64,000 bases of DNA from Adineta ricciae (lineage: Eukaryota; Rotifera; Eurotatoria; Adinetida; Adinetidae), in assembly GCA_905250025.1 (NCBI GenBank), contig CAJNOJ010000072.1, forward strand, positions 356,315 through 420,314, in the 5' to 3' direction. The notes under the pieces were generated by a model. The model searched no databases and had not been told where the DNA came from. It was given only the letters and a program-made list of their open reading frames with translations. The translations under genes were made by a program, and so were the position numbers. Positions 35,993 through 46,865 of the stretch are shown here, piece after piece (positions within the stretch are counted from its first letter, which is position 1; every line of letters starts with the position of its first letter).

Positions 35993-37401
35993 CTAGACGT
36001 TATAGATACGCAATGACCTTCCCAAAGTAAAGCCACATATCACGCATGTGTTCCAGTTGCGGGAACATTCGTAGCAAAGGCCAAGATGAGCACATCGACT
36101 TGAAACACTATACGGAGAAACATTTTCCCGTAAACAAGTTCGACATATGGAAGTTGAAGTTGTGTTTTCAATTGAGGGGAAATCTTCTTGAGATAAATAT
36201 CTTCAAAGAAAAAGCGTATGGTTGAATTTAATGGAATATAAAAATTCATTTAACATACGAATCATTCTCTGTTAATTCAATAGGATTAGTTGCTAGATCC
36301 TTAAGAATAGCAACCAGTGGTCCGTCTGAACTTGTCATCCAATTAATTTCTATGAAAGAAAGAAAAAAGAAGTGCCGACATCAATTGGAAATTTATATAT
36401 AGTAGAACTAACTGCGATGTTGATGATCAACGACGGTTAATTGTTTGAGAATTGTATGCGATGTTTCAGATATTTGTTCACGTGGAAGGTTTATCTTTGC
36501 TGATAAAAGGATTCCTGGTGTTGTTGAGTGTACAGGTTGCAGATAAAAGATAGTCGAATCATTTCCTTCGTTTACCTCATATGTGTAAAGTTTGCTCGAT
36601 GGTGGTATGACGAGCGGCTGTGCTATGGGCTCGTCTAAAATTGAAATTCAGAAAAGAACGACGAGATTTAATCTAACTAACTTCTTAGGTGCCTTGCATA
36701 ATCGCATTGATTTGTATGAGCTGTCATCGGATTATCGTCTTGACGTGTAATCAACAGTTGACCGTGACAACGAAAACATTCGACAACCGTATTTTGACCA
36801 TTGTAGAATAATCCAGACTCGGCAAGTACATCGAATGGTGGATGGACATATTGAGGTGGCCACTGTTGAAAAGAATGGCTCCTTCGATGTTCTATAGCCA
36901 TACGATCGGACGATGGACGAACTCGACGATGGCGACCAACCGAGGCAACAATAGGTGACGATGGTGTTTGTACACTGTGAGCAGATTGGACAAAAACACA
37001 TTTAGGGGACAGAAATCTATGAACTTTTAATGGATCATAACGTCGACTCCAACCTCGACATGCCTTCTTACAATACAAACAAACAGCGATTAACTCATCT
37101 GCACAATGAACAATAAACCATCCGGCGTCTTTCATTTTTATTCGACACGGATACGATCTGGAGACCAGCTGTAAATAAGTTCGTTCTCGGGCTTGCTGGA
37201 ATGGTTTCGTTTCACATAAAACATAGCTTTTACGTTCCTCTTCGAAATCTTAATATAAGAAATACAATCACGAGATATTTTTGTTAAATTTTTATTCCAT
37301 TTTACTGCTATCTGCGACAGATTATATTTGATCATGGATAGATCCTCCGCTGTAAAAGAACAAGCTTACTCACCGTGGGAATAATGATCACCGGTAGCCA
37401 T
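35993..37401 (-). CDS. BIR-BIR-RING protein (inhibitor-of-apoptosis family)
   Basis: Five exons (37401-37374, 37248-36682, 36634-36413, 36349-36259, 36200-35993) give 371 residues with consistent phase. IAP proteins bind caspases or signalling partners through BIR domains and ubiquitinate through the RING. BIR1 has the start ARERTYLQ, MKDAGWF, and zinc ligands in CLYCKKACRGW...HRFLSPKC. BIR2 has RSHSFQQWP, LAESGLFYNG, CFRCHGQLL, DDNPMTAH, then HTNQC, where the His-Cys spacing is 3 instead of the usual 6. A middle region of about 100 residues is unassigned. The C-terminal RING reads CRTCLREN...CAHLGLCYECSRNW...CVIC. The order BIR-BIR-RING is that of insect DIAP1 and of mammalian IAPs with one BIR removed. 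The first exon encodes only nine residues. Confidence 0.82.
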
Positions 37402-37828
37402 TTTCTTCTCGACGTCTTTGAAAGACCAAATGTTGTAGTATGTGTCCTCAAGAAATTAAATTGCGACAACGACTTATATCCCGCTAATGTACTACATGTT
37501 TTCCAACATGTCAGTCATTCTGAGTAATGGGATTCAATCACATGCAGTTGTCAACGGATACGTGCAGTATGATTCATATTAGATTTACTCACCCACATGT
37601 TTTATGTTGGTTTTTACCAATGTTCAATTGGTATTTACCAGGTTTAACTGGAAATTTCCAACCATCCCCAGTTTTCATGTTTCTTCTAGTATGCATATTT
37701 TTCGTCCTGATCAAAATGAGACTAAATGGACACGAGTGATGTTTTCAGTGCACTCTTTATTTCAATCAAATAAAGTTGACAATATTGAAAATGCGCAAAG
37801 TCTTTCAACGAGAGAATTTCAAGTGAAA
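37402..37828. other. Short intergenic region
   Basis: Between the BIR-RING gene start and the short RING gene end; nothing recognised beyond presumed promoter DNA. Repeated TTTACCAATG/TTTACCAGG-like words occur at 37613-37645. Confidence 0.45.
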
Positions 37829-38094
37829 TTACATGAAGTGAACTTTCATCAAAGATTCAACTTCTCGATGACATTTCGGACATTGATTCGATGAGAATGC
37901 ACATGGAACACATACTGCAGCATGTCCACATGGAATTAAAGCCATCGAAATTTGGTTCGAATTGCAACTAATACATTGGGATACGTCATAACTATTTCCT
38001 AAATGCAAAGAAAAACATTGGCGCAAAATCTAAATGTCAACTTTTTCGGACCGGAAAGCGTCATATTGTTCAATTCTGTTGAGTTAATATCCAT
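37829..38094 (-). CDS. Short RING-finger protein, possibly a 5'-truncated relic
   Basis: Two exons (38094-38052 and 37998-37829, 53-bp intron, phase 1) give 70 residues. The second exon holds a complete C3HC4 RING: CISCNSNQ, LIPCGHAAVCVPCA, CPKC. Such a RING is what IAP and MEX3-type proteins carry at their C-terminus. The open frame continues upstream of the ATG to an acceptor-like TTCTTCCTAG near 38181, implying a missing upstream exon. However, the 3' end of the protease gene lies only about 120 bp further, so no room remains for one. Either it starts at the internal ATG, or it is the surviving 3' end of a larger BIR-RING gene cut off by rearrangement. Confidence 0.55.
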
Positions 38095-38305
38095 CTCAAA
38101 TCGAATAGACGTGCTATGTGTGACTTGTTTTCTCCAGTAGTTTGTAAGTTTAGCCAAAGAAATATCGTCACCGAACAACTTTTTCTCTAGCTAGGAAGAA
38201 CAGAATGAATGAATATGTTGGAAAGTTTTTTTTTCCCACAAGCTGTTTAGCAAATAGGAGATATTATGTTAGTAAAATCGTCTGATTTTCTTTTTTATTA
38301 TCAAC

Positions 38306-40341
38306 TTAAATGCAGATAGAAAATGACATATTGAAAAATGTTAAAAAAATCATAAGACAAGCGAACAAACAATACGATATGTTGAAGTTAAACTTTGTAA
38401 CACTATTGTGCGATGATATTGTAGATGTATGTGCACTTTCAATCGTCTGATGAATCCAATCATGATAAAATGAAAGTCGTGTATATACACCAGGATGAAT
38501 TGCCAGAGCGCATCCTTTACCAAAGCTAACAATACCAACTTGCTCCCAATGATCATCTAACCATTGATGAATTGGACCACCGCTATCGCCTATATCAAAT
38601 CGATGAATCAATCGAACGATCTAATCTACGGAAAGAAATGTTTTCGTTTTACCTTGACAAGAATCTTTTCCACCTCCATTCACCATTGCGCAGAATTGCC
38701 GTTGTCTGTCGTGACTAGCGTTACTGCATCGCCAATCGTCATTATCTAGAGTCACCACACGGACTTGGCGTAGTCTCGCTGATTGCGGACCACCAGAGAA
38801 TACTCGTCCCCATCCGACAACTGCCAGAGTAGTGCCTGCCCGTGGATAGTTAAGATCGTTCGATTGTGCTGGCAAACACGGAATACCAGGATTGACATCG
38901 GGCACAGTAAGATCTACTGGCGATGACAAACGAAAAAGAGCGATATCATTGATAAATTTTGGTGATGGTATGTAGTCTGGATGTGCAAACTCTTTCTTGA
39001 TTGTACGAATGATAGGTGAATGTGTGGTGACATCATGTACACCAATATGAACTGTAAGATCATTGATTTCTACCAAGCAATGAGCAGCCGTTAACACCCA
39101 TTCACTATTAATGAGAGATCCACCGCAAATATGAATATTATAAATTCGAATTGAAATAGACCACGGCCAACTATGAGGTTGTGCGGTTTCACCACCGACA
39201 ATACGTGCTTCATATTGGTCGGAGGAGGCAGGCGGTGTTGTCGACATAGGAAATTCATCATGAAAGACAACGGGAACTGATGAGCAACCACATGATAGAC
39301 TTGTATTACATATGAACGGAATAGGTGGGCCTTCAATGAAACATAATTACATAGTTAGATGTTATTTTGACTTATAGTGACATTGGTAACATACCGAGTA
39401 CTTCTGGAGTTGTTGTTGTTGATTCTAGTGGTGCTACTGTAGGAAATGTAATTGGAGGTGGCGTTGGGGGTGGGTTGTCCAATATATCCAAGATCCATTC
39501 GAGAAACGGTTCTATTCGAGTAAATAAACCTTCTGTCGTACATGCATTACGAGCGCTTGCGATACCAACTAGTTCATATTCATGAGTAATATCTGAGAAA
39601 ATCATCAATGGACCACCGGCATCACCTAGCAAAGACTTCAGTCATTATATTTGAAATAACAAAAACGACGACGTACCTTCACAAGTACCTGAAACCAAAA
39701 TCAAAATTCTAGGTAAGTTCACGAAGAAAACGAAAATTTGATTCTTTACCTGGTGCACAAAGTTGTGTACTTGAATTAATTGCCTTACTCTCTGTACATT
39801 GAATATTCTCTCGAATGGTTACTTGTTGCAAAGTATCTGCTGAAATATTTGCACTAAGATGACCCCATCCTATCGTAATTAAATCCATATTTTGTAGCGA
39901 TGTTAAGTTTGATAATGATATCATCGATACAAATGATGAACTAAAATCGAATGGTGGATGAACGTGTACCAATGCCAGATCGTTGGTCTCATCAAGTGGA
40001 CTGTAATCAGGATGTACAAGTATATGAGCAACTGATCGATGTTGTTCAGTTGTTTCGTTTCTGCTAGTGATTTTGTGTAGACCTGCTCTGATCGTAATGT
40101 ATTGTGTAACGACAGTGAGACCTTGAAAACAACTGGCGGCTGTAAGTAAAAAATTGTCGGAAAGTATAGCACCACCACATTCACTTTTAAAAACGTCGAA
40201 GAAATTAAAACTTAAAGAAATCATCCATGGAAAAGCGCCGATGGCAGCTTCCGACCCACCAGAGACACGTTCATTCGTTTGCAAATACGGAAGAGTATGC
40301 GTTCCAGTGAGCAGGAAAAAGATTAAAAGAAACTTCATCAT
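38306..40341 (-). CDS. Double-domain trypsin-like serine protease, copy 1 (first domain inactive)
   Basis: Five exons (40341-39750, 39688-39677, 39625-39395, 39330-38653, 38589-38306) give 598 residues; one exon is only 12 nt. A signal peptide ([13 protein letters not shown]) is followed by two S1 domains. Domain 1: activation-like RVSGG, LTAASCF (His57 to Ser), NDLALVHV (Asp kept), and GDAGGP (Ser195 to Ala), so it should lack activity. A Pro/Thr linker ([10 protein letters not shown]) and a Cys pair CGCSS lead to domain 2: [27 protein letters not shown] with Asp189 in KDSCQ, so an active enzyme with trypsin-like specificity is expected. The C-terminus is hydrophobic ([15 protein letters not shown]), fitting a membrane or GPI anchor. 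It forms a tandem pair with the gene at 40606-42615. Confidence 0.88.
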
Positions 40342-40605
40342 GTCAGTTGTCTCGTGTATGAAGAAAAATAAGATTCTTAATCAAGATAAACATTGTGTCA
40401 GGTGATTCTTTATACTACGTCATTATTTTCTCATTTAGTTGTAGAACGAATGAAAACGTCGCTTCGAAGAGCAACATCAATAATATTTCATAGGTTTAAT
40501 AGAGATCTTACGCATTCGTTATCTTCTAACAGAACAATAGTTAGAAGTTCGTCAAAAAAGGCGTTATTGGCTGTCTTTATTTAGTTAAAATTATAAAGAT
40601 ATCCA

Positions 40606-42615
40606 TCAAATAGCAAAGATAAAAAGCAATGAATAGATAATTGGCAGGAAAAATATATTCGTATGGTTTGCAGCACTGGTATTATCGGGAGTTTTAGTAT
40701 GATCAGTCGAGGTAGTACTAGTAGTTAAAGTAGTACTAGCAGTCGTTGTCACATGAATTTGATTTATGGTCGTCATAATCCAATCGTGGTAGAAAGACAA
40801 ACGCGTGTATATACCTGGATTTTGCGCTTCAGCACATCCATTACCATAGCTGACAATACCAACCTGTTCCCAATGATCACCTAACCATTGATGAATTGGA
40901 CCACCACTATCTCCTATATCAAATCGATAGATCGATCGAATGATTTAATCTACGGAAAGAAATGTTTTCGTTTTACCTTGACAAGCATCTTTTCCACCTC
41001 CATCGACCATTGCACAAAACTGTCGTTCTCGATCATACACGGCTCTATTGCATCGTGGATCAGCATTTTCTAATGTCGCAACACGGACTTGTTGTAACTG
41101 TGTAGCTGGAAAGCCATTCGGTTTTACAACGCCCCATCCGACAACTGCCAGAGTAGTGCCAGCACGTGGATAATCGATATCATTGGATTGTGCTGGAAGA
41201 CAAGTCGTAGCAGCGTTGATATTAGGCGTGGAAAAATCGATAGGTTCAGATAAACGAATAAGAGCAATATCATTTATATGCTTTGGTGGCGGAACAAAGC
41301 CGGGATGATAAATGACTTGGCTAACGTTACGAACTATACCCGAAGATGATGTGGCATCGTGAATACCAATATGAATTTGAGAATATTGAAGCAATGTACA
41401 GTGAGCGGCTGTCAGTATCCACTCACGGTTAATGAGAGTCCCGCCACAACGGTGACCTAAAAACTGGATTGAGACTATCCAAGGCCAACTATGCGGTTTA
41501 GCTGTTTCACCACCAACGATTCGTCCTAGATTGTCATGGAATACTACTGGTACGGACGAACATCCACAGGAATGACTTGGATCGCAAATAAATTCTGTTG
41601 GTTTACCTTTTTTACACAAATATATGACACAATAGTTGCGAAGTCTAAACTGTAATGTATTATTTACCGGTAGTTGTTGTAGTTCGAGTCGTTGTTGTCA
41701 ATATTGGCGGTGGGTTTTTTAAAACCGATGAAATCCAATCATAAGAGGGCGCTACTCGAGTGAATAGGCCCTCCATGGTACATGCATTACGAGCACTGGT
41801 AACAGCAACCAGTTCAAATTGCAAAGTACTATTGTCAAATGTCATTAATGGACCACCACTATCACCTAAAGAACAAAACTCTTTTTCGTAAACACAAGGA
41901 ATATCATTTTGATATGAAAAATAAAGGAACGACTCACGTACGAACACATGTTCCTAAGAATGAAGAAAAAACAAATATGTACTTGTCAATTGACCAACTC
42001 CCCTTTACCTGGTGCACACAATTGCGTTGTTGAATTGATTGCTTTCGTCGTTGTACATGCAACATCTTCTTGAACGACAGTAGCTTGAAGAATTGTTGCT
42101 GCTACTGTTGCATTCGTGAGACTTAAAACTCCCCAGCCAGTTGCTATTAAGCTCATGTTTTCAACTGATGTTAAATTTGACAAAGTAATAACGTTAACAT
42201 TAATTGCTTTCAAATTAAACGGTGGGTTCACATGTACAAGTGCAAGATCATTGACAAGACTCGACGAATTATACAGTGGATGTACAATCACTCGATTAAT
42301 CGCACGAATTTGTTCTGTATCACTGTTTGCATTATCAGTATCGTATACACCAGCTCTGATCGAAAATAGATTAGGAAACATGTGAGCGTTGTAAAAACAA
42401 CTGGCAGCTGTTAGTACAAATACGTCGGAGATAATCGAACCACCACAGAGATTTGTCGTACGATTTGGTTGTTGCGGATCATGAAAACGTAATAGTGCCA
42501 TCCAAGGATAAGCATCTTCAGGCGCGTCAAATCCATCATAAATTCGTCCGGTAATATCGTGTCCGGACAATTCATGTACCAACACTATGAACGTGAAGAG
42601 TAGAAGAAATTTCAT
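40606..42615 (-). CDS. Double-domain trypsin-like serine protease, copy 2 (first domain apparently inactive)
   Basis: Five exons (42615-42009, 41953-41942, 41865-41668, 41606-40977, 40913-40606) at the same intron positions as copy 1 give 584 residues. The signal peptide is MKFLLLFTFIVLVHEL. Domain 1: RIYDG, LTAASCF (His57 to Ser), NDLALVHV, and a motif that reads CVRDSGGP across the 12-nt exon. Ser195 is therefore kept, but Gly193 of the oxyanion hole becomes Arg. Domain 2 is intact: [30 protein letters not shown], Asp189 in KDACQ. A Thr-rich spacer of about 35 residues precedes a hydrophobic end (IFFLPIIYSLLFIFAI), suggesting a stalked, membrane-anchored ectoenzyme. The linker of domain 1 is Pro/Thr-rich (NPPPILTTTTRTTTTTG). 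Confidence 0.88.
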
Positions 42616-43353
42616 TCGAATGATGTCTACTTTCGTTTTACAAATGATTTTATGCTTTCTCGAATAAATCTCTCAATCCTTCGGCAAATCTGCCTGATAA
42701 GATCTATGTATATATATGTACATAAGATAGAACTTCTTTAGAGGCAACGAATATCAAAACAAATTCTTCTTTATTGAAAGTAATCTTTTCGACAAATACC
42801 AAATACTGATAAGAATATGAAGTCTACTCAACAAAATCGGCTTATAAGTATCCCAATTAGTCATCTCAGTATTACTAACCTTTTGAAAATACTAATCTGA
42901 TAAACGTATTACGTATTTATGAAAAATTATCGTAGTATTTACTTAACAGGTATGACTTCTAACAACAATCTGCATTCTATCTGGCACAAATACTTTACAG
43001 ATTAAAATTTGAAAAGGATTTTTCATAAAAGTCAATATAGGAAGGAAACAAAATTCACCTCTATCACATTGTTATTAAAAATGTTCAAAATCTTGATCGT
43101 TAGTTGTGCCTCCAACTGATATAGAGTTATATTCAGTATACACCCACAACGAAAATATATATGATAAGCAAGACGACGTAAAGATAAGCGTAAGTACTAA
43201 AGAAAAATCCAAAAACATCATCTTTTAAGTCCGTACTTTTTGGCTGAAGTTCGACACACCTGCATACGTGATTCATCACGTTGCAAGTACTATAAATACA
43301 GGACTTGCGAGATTTCACCTAAGTATTTACATTTTCGCTTCGCAAAATTCGAG
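42616..43353. other. Divergent intergenic region
   Basis: Between the protease copy 2 start (-) and the fatty-acid hydroxylase start (+). ATATATATGTACAT-type sequence at about 42707-42723 could be a TATA element for the protease. No gene seen. Confidence 0.45.
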
Positions 43354-44388
43354 ATGTCGACCACAGTAACTTCGACTCAATCTGAAATTCGTCCATCGGC
43401 AGCATATAAACTTCGCGCAACAGCTAAATGGGTTGAAAAACCATTCTGGAAACGAAATCCTTTCGAACATTTAGCAGCTATCGATTTAGCTAGTAAAAAA
43501 TGTTACGAAGTTCAACCAAAAAATCCCAACGCACCACCAGCACACAATGTCTGGTGGGAACGTCTTTGGTTATCTCTTGCTATACCACCTCCACTGATCT
43601 TTCACGCTCTTTGGTATTATTTTGTACCAGAAACAAACTATTATCATACTTGGCATCCAGGAGCAGCTTACGCGTTCTATGCAATATCGTTTCTGATTTA
43701 TACAATCGTCATGGTTAAACATATTCATTATTATATGGATTATTATGGAACTTTCGATGAAGACAAACGACCCCGCGATTATGTACCTGATATGTTGGTT
43801 ACACGACTTGTTCTTAGTGTGGTTGTTTATATGCTTGCACGTACAGGTGGTGGTTTATTGCTTGGTGGATATAATCGTAATGAGTCTCCGTCACTCGGTC
43901 ATACAATTTCATGGTTTGTTCTGATAAAAATTGCTGGCTGGTTAATAGCATTAGATTTCTTCTTTTATTGTTATCATCGTGCATGTCATATGGTTCCATT
44001 CTTATGGAAAGTTCATAGTTTACACCATTGTACCAAACATCCAACACCAATTCAATCAATTCTGGCGGGTGACATTCAAGAAGTGATCGAAGTTTTTCTT
44101 GTACCACTAGCTGCTTCACTAGTCGTTCCGTTGACAACACATGAATTTTGGATTGCTCAGTGTATATTGATCTATATTGAAGCAACAGGTCACTCTGGTA
44201 TACGAGCATATTGGCCTCATTGTATTCTTAATGAAGTTCTTCAACCATTTGGTATGGAGCTGTGTATTGAGGATCATGATTTGCATCATCGATTGGGTAA
44301 AAGTGGAATGAATTATGGAAAACAAACAAGAATTTTCGATCGAATCTTTGGCACGATCTCGGAGCGAGTCGAATGTGTACAAAAATGA
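43354..44388 (+). CDS. Fatty-acid hydroxylase / sterol-desaturase superfamily protein, intronless
   Basis: A single exon of 344 residues from the ATG at 43354 (MSTTVTSTQ); the frame is open to an ATG at 43240 that would add 38 residues without clear features. The family uses a di-iron centre held by His clusters to hydroxylate or desaturate lipids in the ER membrane. The clusters are visible: HRACH (HxxxH), HSLHH (HxxHH), GHSG and HDLHH (HxxHH). Several hydrophobic segments flank them (LWLSLAIPPPLIFHALWYY, AFYAISFLIYTIVMV, ISWFVLIKIAGWLIALDFFF). The exact substrate is unknown. The absence of introns stands out against its neighbours and may reflect retroposition or foreign origin. An AATAAA lies about 65 bp after the stop. 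Confidence 0.85.
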   Translation: MSTTVTSTQSEIRPSAAYKLRATAKWVEKPFWKRNPFEHLAAIDLASKKCYEVQPKNPNAPPAHNVWWERLWLSLAIPPPLIFHALWYYFVPETNYYHTWHPGAAYAFYAISFLIYTIVMVKHIHYYMDYYGTFDEDKRPRDYVPDMLVTRLVLSVVVYMLARTGGGLLLGGYNRNESPSLGHTISWFVLIKIAGWLIALDFFFYCYHRACHMVPFLWKVHSLHHCTKHPTPIQSILAGDIQEVIEVFLVPLAASLVVPLTTHEFWIAQCILIYIEATGHSGIRAYWPHCILNEVLQPFGMELCIEDHDLHHRLGKSGMNYGKQTRIFDRIFGTISERVECVQK

Positions 44389-45029
44389 ATACAAGAAATA
44401 TAATTATCTGTTTTTTTTTGAGTACTGTTAAAAGATACACGCAATTTTGAACAAATAAATATTAAAAAATCAACTTAGAAGTTATTTGAAAAAACTCGAT
44501 ATGAATGATTAATTATAGATTCGCTGTATGTCGTCTTAATTTGTAAAAGAAGAAGATTGTAACTGTTATTATTTCCTCTACTTCCAAAGGGTTGATTTTC
44601 TTTTCAATCCAAGTCATTTATTCTTCCTTAAAAATGTTATCAGACTTCATTTACAAAGTGCGCAAATAGAAGCGATCCGGCAACAAACATATCAATTTGT
44701 ATACATTAACTAGTTTCATTCATGTTCAAAAGAAATCATTGAAACATAAAATTCATGTACTTTTATCAAAACGTTATTTCCGACTAACACGCATACTTGC
44801 GTCACTCTTGAAAAATTCTTCGCCTACAAACACCTAGACGGTAGGGTATCTATATATAAGTGAAGCGTGCATACCGAGATGGCAGATGCCATTTCTAACT
44901 CATAATGCGTATTAAGCTTAATATGAGGAGAGTGAGAAATTAATTGCTAGCATCTATTCAGTTTCTCACGTTTTACTTATTAGCAATGTCGTGTGAATGG
45001 AATAGATTTTGGCATCATCAGTGTGCTCG
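44389..45029. other. Intergenic region with TATA-like element
   Basis: No gene. CTATATATAAG at about 44849-44859 lies about 170 bp upstream of the GPCR start and may be its core promoter. Confidence 0.45.
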
Positions 45030-46058
45030 ATGACGGCAGACGATAGAAATCATACTTTTTCATTTTCAAATAACAATACCAATTTTTCTTCTCCAATGAA
45101 TTCAACCAACAATTCAACGGATATAGGAGGTGGTGGTCCACAAGGGAATACTCAGTCATCAAGTGTTTCAGTATCTGATATTATCCAAATTCCTTTACTT
45201 TCTCTGACGATTATCTCTTCGATACTCTATATAATTCTCGTTTTGGTTAAACGAGCAACCCGAGCAAATAAACTCAATTGGTACACAATTAATCTTTGCT
45301 TCGCCAGTATTTTACTTTGCATCGTGATGATAATAATGTGCATTAAACGTATTTTTGACATCTCTACGTCTTCATTACCGTGTCGGTTACAAGCATTTTT
45401 AGTAAATACGTCTACTTGCCAGTTAATGTACGCACACGCTGTTGTTACCATCAGTCGATTTCTTGGCATTGTACATGGAAACAAGCGTTTCTTTCAGTCG
45501 ACATTATTTTTAATCGGTGGTCTTCTTTTGGGCTGGTTCATTGCATTTGCTGTAGCAGTACCATATTTATTAATCGACAGTTTCGCCTGTTCATCACGAA
45601 ACGCCTTCTTATCCTACTATACACTTGTCGCTACATTAATTATTCCAGTTCTAACGGTTTTATTATTCAATATTCGTATATTCGTGTTTGTTTCACAGTC
45701 AACTCGACGTGTTCACGCCGAAGGAGGAAACGCTGGTTCAGCCTCACATACACGTGATATGCACTTGTTAAAAACGATGATTATCACATTCGTCATTTTT
45801 ATTGCGGGATGGGTTCCTCTTTTCATCTCACAAATATTCATCGAAAGTTTCACTCTTCCAAAACTTGTCGATTATATTTTTCAAGTGTTACCAGCGATAA
45901 GCATGCTTTGCGATATCATCGTGTTAATTTATATCAATCCACCCATCCGTCGGTTTCTCGGTCAAATCATTCGTAAACAACAACAGCATCAACAACAACG
46001 TGCTTATATTGATAACACTTTAACCAATCGAGAAAAAATAAACTATCAACGAAAATGA
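45030..46058 (+). CDS. Class A G-protein-coupled receptor, orphan, intronless
   Basis: A single exon of 342 residues from the ATG at 45030 (MTADDRNHTF). The N-terminus carries several N-glycosylation sites (NHT, NFS, NNST). Seven membrane segments are visible: TM1 LLSLTIISSILYIILVLV; TM2 INLCFASILLCIVMIIMC; TM3 starting at CRLQAFLVNTSTC and ending ISRFLGIVHG, where the DRY motif reads SRF; TM4 LFLIGGLLLGWFIAFAVAV; TM5; TM6 TFVIFIAGWVPLFI; TM7 LCDIIVLIYINPPIRRF, with NPPIRRF near the NPxxY position. The cytosolic tail is Gln/His-rich. Ligand unknown. Divergent from the GPCR at 3.4-4.3 kb. Confidence 0.8.
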   Translation: MTADDRNHTFSFSNNNTNFSSPMNSTNNSTDIGGGGPQGNTQSSSVSVSDIIQIPLLSLTIISSILYIILVLVKRATRANKLNWYTINLCFASILLCIVMIIMCIKRIFDISTSSLPCRLQAFLVNTSTCQLMYAHAVVTISRFLGIVHGNKRFFQSTLFLIGGLLLGWFIAFAVAVPYLLIDSFACSSRNAFLSYYTLVATLIIPVLTVLLFNIRIFVFVSQSTRRVHAEGGNAGSASHTRDMHLLKTMIITFVIFIAGWVPLFISQIFIESFTLPKLVDYIFQVLPAISMLCDIIVLIYINPPIRRFLGQIIRKQQQHQQQRAYIDNTLTNREKINYQRK

Positions 46059-46865
46059 TTCTATATGGAATAATTCCAAAGCACGAGGGATGATGTATAG
46101 AAAGAAAACATCGCGTCTTATTGTATGAATATATGTTTTGATCAACCAAGCGAAATAAATAAACAATAACAACATGTCCTCATATGTAGTCTAAACTTTG
46201 TAGCCAAAAAATTTCTCTTCCGGTAGATTAACCAGCTGAAAAATCGTTTGGTATCATCTCGAAAAGATAAATATGTTGATTAGATATCTGATTAAGAAAC
46301 ACCTGGATCTTCCGAGTGGGACATTCTTCTGATGATTACTAAACATGTTTTGATATCTATAACAATAAGATTCTACAACAAAAAAACAAGCCTCGCACTT
46401 GATACGCATGATTTTATTTCTCGTATCGACTAAAACCAGATGTTTCTCTATCTTCTCTGCTTGTATCAGCGATTGACACGATCATATCTCATCGAGCCAA
46501 TCTCATTTCACAATTTCTTCCGGCATTCTATATACATACTAAACATCATCAAGATAACTGACCTTTTTCAAATATATACAAATGCATGTGGAACATTATC
46601 ATTCATATTAATGAGATATTACTTATCTAATAAAAGGTAATGACATAGCTTAGACTAGATCGAATTGTTTTTAGCCGAATTAATATATCCGAGATGTTTT
46701 TTTGCAAAGACAAATCGATGTAATGAACGGCGAACAGAATTTTACGCTGATTGTATGAAGAATCGAATGTTTATCTTGTCAGTGGATTCTATAAACTATT
46801 TCCCAGCAAATTCTTTCTGACATTTCGACTTTTCTTCGTTTAGATCGATATAAGAACAGAACATA
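46059..46865. other. Intergenic region
   Basis: AATAAA-type signals at about 46151-46164 follow the GPCR. No gene seen. A pyrimidine-rich stretch ending in TTTAG at 46839-46843 lies just before the deaminase start (see findings). Confidence 0.45.
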
